NCBI GenBank assembly: GCA_024638445.1
Contig: JAHEKH010000009.1
Location: 1 to 51,901, forward strand
Length of the DNA: 51,901 bases
Reading direction: 5' to 3'
Source of the DNA: Gammaproteobacteria bacterium
GTDB taxonomy: Bacteria > Pseudomonadota > Gammaproteobacteria > Steroidobacterales > JABDKV01
A model generated the notes under the pieces. It did no database searches. It was not told the DNA's origin and saw only the letters and a program-made list of their open reading frames with translations. Made by a program: the position numbers and the translations under genes. Of the stretch, positions 49,616-51,901 are shown piece after piece; the first letter of the stretch is position 1; every line of letters begins with the position of its first letter.

Positions 49616-51049
49616 TTAATCGTTCGCCGCCTGCTCCGGGGCATCGCCCTCCGGCTTTGCGGTGGCGGCGTCGGTCCGGGCGTAGTCCGGAATCCGGTAG
49701 GTCCAGCGGTAGCGCACGGGCGAACGAGCAGGCTCGCCGTCGATAAACATGGGACGGAATCTCGCGTGACGCATCGCCACCCTGACGTCGTTCTGGATTC
49801 GCCAGTGCGCCGTCGCATCGGCGATCGAGAGATTGGTGACGTTTCCATCCCTGGTCACCGCAAACTCCACGTCGACGAAAATTTCGTTTTGCCCGGCCAT
49901 TAGCGAAGGATCGGGTAGCGGCGGGTTGTAACGCAGTCGCTTTGGCTTACCGAAAATGATGTCGGCGTTCTCCGGGCTGGCGCCGTCGGCCGTCAGCAGG
50001 TTCCAGGCCTGACGATAGACCTTCATCGCCTCGCCGCGCTGCGCGGTAACCATCAGCCAGTCGCCGAGATCCGCCATCGACCGGGCGCGGTCGATGACAT
50101 CCACGCCTTCGTGCTGGTTATGAATCTCGACCGCCCGGCGCAACGCGTTGCGCCCTTCGTTCTTGTACAGGTTTTGACGCCTGAAGGTGTCGGAGAAATC
50201 CCGCAGGACTTCGACCAGCCGCAAATCGTCCGGACCGTAGTCCTTCTCGATGAGGGCTATCGAGCGCCGATGCAGCCGTCGTGCAACGCTGAATTCGCCG
50301 ATTCGTTCATACCACTTGGCCAGCTTGGTAATCGCCGGCACCAGCTCGGCCGAGTCTGCCCCGTACTCACGCTCATTAACCCTGAACGCAAACCGGTTTT
50401 CGCGATTGGCATCGCCGATCTTGCCGAGGTAGTAATAGTTGTCCGCCAGGGCATCGGCTATCTCGATCTGCTCCATGTTGAGAATGCCGAAGTTCCGGTG
50501 GGTGATATGGCGCGCCCGTCGCAAGGCTGTCACCGCATCGTCGCGCCGTCCGGTTGTACTGTAGATGCCGGCAAGCACACTGAGTGGCTCTACGAGCAGT
50601 GGCGAAAAAACGTAGTCTTTACGCTCGATCAGCGCGATGACCTGCGTCAGCGTCACCTCCGCAGCATTGCGTTTACCGGTTTCCAGCTGCAGATCGGCCA
50701 CCGTCATGAGCGTATCGGCCAGCCCCAGCGTGGCGCCCTCGCGATCTTCGATGAGACCGGCGAGCTCCCGGGCCGCAGCCAACGCTTCGTCCATGCGCCC
50801 GACCCGCTGGTGGCTGTCGATCGCACGCTCGAGCCGGTCTATTTCACCCGCGACGTCGTCGAGTGGCTGCGAATCGGCAACGGGCTCATCGTTGACCGGC
50901 TGAACCCCGAACAGGTCGCCACCGGGTTCGACAACGACTTCGTCCGTTGTAGCTTCAGGCTCGATTTCCTGGGCGAACGCGATACCGAATGCACCGACCG
51001 CGATTGCCGGCACCAGGCCCGAACGCAAAAACCCGGCCGCGGCCGTCAC
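49616..51049 (-). CDS. Periplasmic TPR protein with TonB-type C-terminal domain
   Basis: A 477-aa exported protein. The signal peptide is GLVPAIAVGAFGIAFAQ. The mature part has an acidic linker, TPR repeats (about 75-360; e.g. DEALAAARELAGLIEDREGATLG-type units) and a C-terminal TonB_C-like domain (about 385-460) with VEFAVTRDGNVTNLSI and AMRHARFRPMFIDGEP. Unlike TonB, it has no retained N-terminal membrane anchor if the signal peptide is cleaved. GTG start, overlapping the upstream M48-like stop by 4 nt. The TonB_C fold may bind outer-membrane partners; energy coupling to the TolQ-like protein is speculative. Confidence 0.82.
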   Translation of the reverse strand: MTAAAGFLRSGLVPAIAVGAFGIAFAQEIEPEATTDEVVVEPGGDLFGVQPVNDEPVADSQPLDDVAGEIDRLERAIDSHQRVGRMDEALAAARELAGLIEDREGATLGLADTLMTVADLQLETGKRNAAEVTLTQVIALIERKDYVFSPLLVEPLSVLAGIYSTTGRRDDAVTALRRARHITHRNFGILNMEQIEIADALADNYYYLGKIGDANRENRFAFRVNEREYGADSAELVPAITKLAKWYERIGEFSVARRLHRRSIALIEKDYGPDDLRLVEVLRDFSDTFRRQNLYKNEGRNALRRAVEIHNQHEGVDVIDRARSMADLGDWLMVTAQRGEAMKVYRQAWNLLTADGASPENADIIFGKPKRLRYNPPLPDPSLMAGQNEIFVDVEFAVTRDGNVTNLSIADATAHWRIQNDVRVAMRHARFRPMFIDGEPARSPVRYRWTYRIPDYARTDAATAKPEGDAPEQAAND

Positions 51050-51901
51050 TGCACCGTCTTGACGAGCTGGCCGGGCTGAATTTCACCGTCGGGATACAGG
51101 CCGTTGATTAACCGCAGCTCCTGCTCCGCATAACGGCCCAGTGGCGAAATCTCGGCCAGCGACGCGATGGTTGTCGATTCGTCAGCGTAAATGACCTTGA
51201 GATTCTGCCGCGAGACCCGGCGGCGCTCGAGACCATCGAGCACCCGCATGCTGTTCATCGTTCCGACATAGCGCCAGTCACCCGGGATGTTGATGCTGTC
51301 CCGCTGCGAAGCACCGGCAAACACGAACGCATAGCCCTCGTCGATGATGACGCCATAACGGACCGGACGCGGCCCGAACGGCGAATTGGCCTTTGGCGCT
51401 ATCGCGGTGTAGCCGGGCAAGCCGTTGGGCTGCAGCGAACGTCCCTCGCGCATGTCGTCGAGATGGAGCTTGCTGCGCATCACTTCCTGGGGCGTCATGG
51501 CGCGATCGAGCTTGCGCCGGGTAACGACCAGGACGGCATCGCCTTCGGGAGACTTGGCCTGCAGCCGGGTGGGTTGCTGATCGACTTTCCAGCCACGCGG
51601 GAAAGTCAGCGCAATACCCATGCCGGAGTGGTAGACCTCGCCGGTGCCGCCAAATCCCTCGACCTTGCTCTTGCCGAAGGTCACGCCGTCCATCAGGTTC
51701 ATGTAGGTTGCCGGGTCGGTCTCGTAGGTGCCGGCGGTTTCGACGTCACCTGCGGCCGCGATGACTTCTTTCAGCCGGGTGTCGTTGTCGGGATGCGACG
51801 AAAACAGCCCGTGATAAACGCGCGGCTTGCGGTTTTCGACGTCGGCACGTTCGACCTCGAAAGATTCCTGGGCCTTTAGGTGGCGCACGACGTCGATCAT
51901 C
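51046..51901 (-). CDS. C-terminal part of an M48-like metalloprotease-family protein (5' truncated by window)
   Basis: The frame is open to the right edge of the window, so the true start and probably the HExxH catalytic part lie outside. The visible 284 residues begin with the family's post-catalytic region: HLKAQESFEVERA and a GLFSSHPDNDTRLKEV motif, typical of periplasmic M48 proteases. A second domain follows (about 75-215; FPRGWKVDQQPTRLQAKSPE). The C-terminal LysM/SH3-like tail is ISPLGRYAEQELRLINGLYP with QPGQLVKTV. Such proteins are envelope quality-control proteases. Coupled by a 4-nt overlap to the TPR/TonB-C gene downstream. Confidence 0.78.
   Translation of the reverse strand, partial: MIDVVRHLKAQESFEVERADVENRKPRVYHGLFSSHPDNDTRLKEVIAAAGDVETAGTYETDPATYMNLMDGVTFGKSKVEGFGGTGEVYHSGMGIALTFPRGWKVDQQPTRLQAKSPEGDAVLVVTRRKLDRAMTPQEVMRSKLHLDDMREGRSLQPNGLPGYTAIAPKANSPFGPRPVRYGVIIDEGYAFVFAGASQRDSINIPGDWRYVGTMNSMRVLDGLERRRVSRQNLKVIYADESTTIASLAEISPLGRYAEQELRLINGLYPDGEIQPGQLVKTVQ

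Overview
The window reads as the chromosome of a GC-rich Gram-negative bacterium, most likely a free-living (perhaps marine) gammaproteobacterium. This rests on an XrtA/PEP-CTERM exopolysaccharide locus, an AlkB-type alkane hydroxylase, many outer-membrane-type lipoproteins and dense operons joined by 1-14 nt overlaps. The genus cannot be fixed from the sequence alone. No rRNA, tRNA, IS element, phage or CRISPR array was recognised.

Region 1 (1-20.9 kb) is the exosortase-associated exopolysaccharide locus. A minus-strand operon encodes an outer-membrane export lipoprotein, a Wzz-like chain-length protein, a tyrosine autokinase, a TIGR03016-type protein and the locus ATPase. Two PrsT-like TPR lipoproteins face each other across a hairpin. 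The sugar transferase, the kinase PrsK and the sigma-54 activator PrsR follow on the minus strand. A single small PEP-CTERM protein lies at 17.6-18.1 kb behind a clear -24/-12 promoter, the expected target class of PrsK/PrsR. A FieF-like metal exporter, a secreted beta-propeller-like protein, a DegT-type aminotransferase and a Wzi-like outer-membrane protein complete the region. The exosortase itself is not in the window.

Region 2 (21-32.7 kb) is accessory metabolism and transport: a giant coiled-coil membrane protein with Trp-anchored repeats, a degenerate cNMP-binding-fold protein, a GntR/FCD regulator divergent from alkB with a candidate operator at the alkB promoter, and a six-gene operon for a peptide-type ABC importer ending in a 3-hydroxyisobutyrate-dehydrogenase-family enzyme.

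Region 3 (32.7-51.9 kb) is the most unusual part. A soluble Ser/Thr kinase with four C-terminal zinc ribbons is followed by a PP2C phosphatase. Beyond a glycosyltransferase and a tandem hairpin repeat lies a nine-gene minus-strand operon: two lipoproteins, a TPR membrane protein, an FHA-TM-PEGA-SUMF1 protein, a 49-aa exported peptide, a TolQ/ExbB-like channel protein, an Hsp70-fold/FHA fusion, and two proteins with a TolR/ExbD-like N-terminal anchor but a von Willebrand A domain outside. I interpret this as a phospho-regulated, proton-motive-force-driven envelope complex that I cannot match to a named system. It shares parts with the threonine-phosphorylation branch of type VI secretion (kinase, PP2C, FHA, SUMF1, lipoprotein), but no type VI structural genes are present. 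Two more lipoproteins, a periplasmic TPR/TonB-C protein and the 3' part of an M48-like gene follow.

The one long gap without genes (36.08-36.55 kb) holds a ~159-bp tandem repeat. Each full unit forms a 28-bp hairpin, and the two hairpins differ by compensatory base-pair changes, which argues that the fold itself is maintained.
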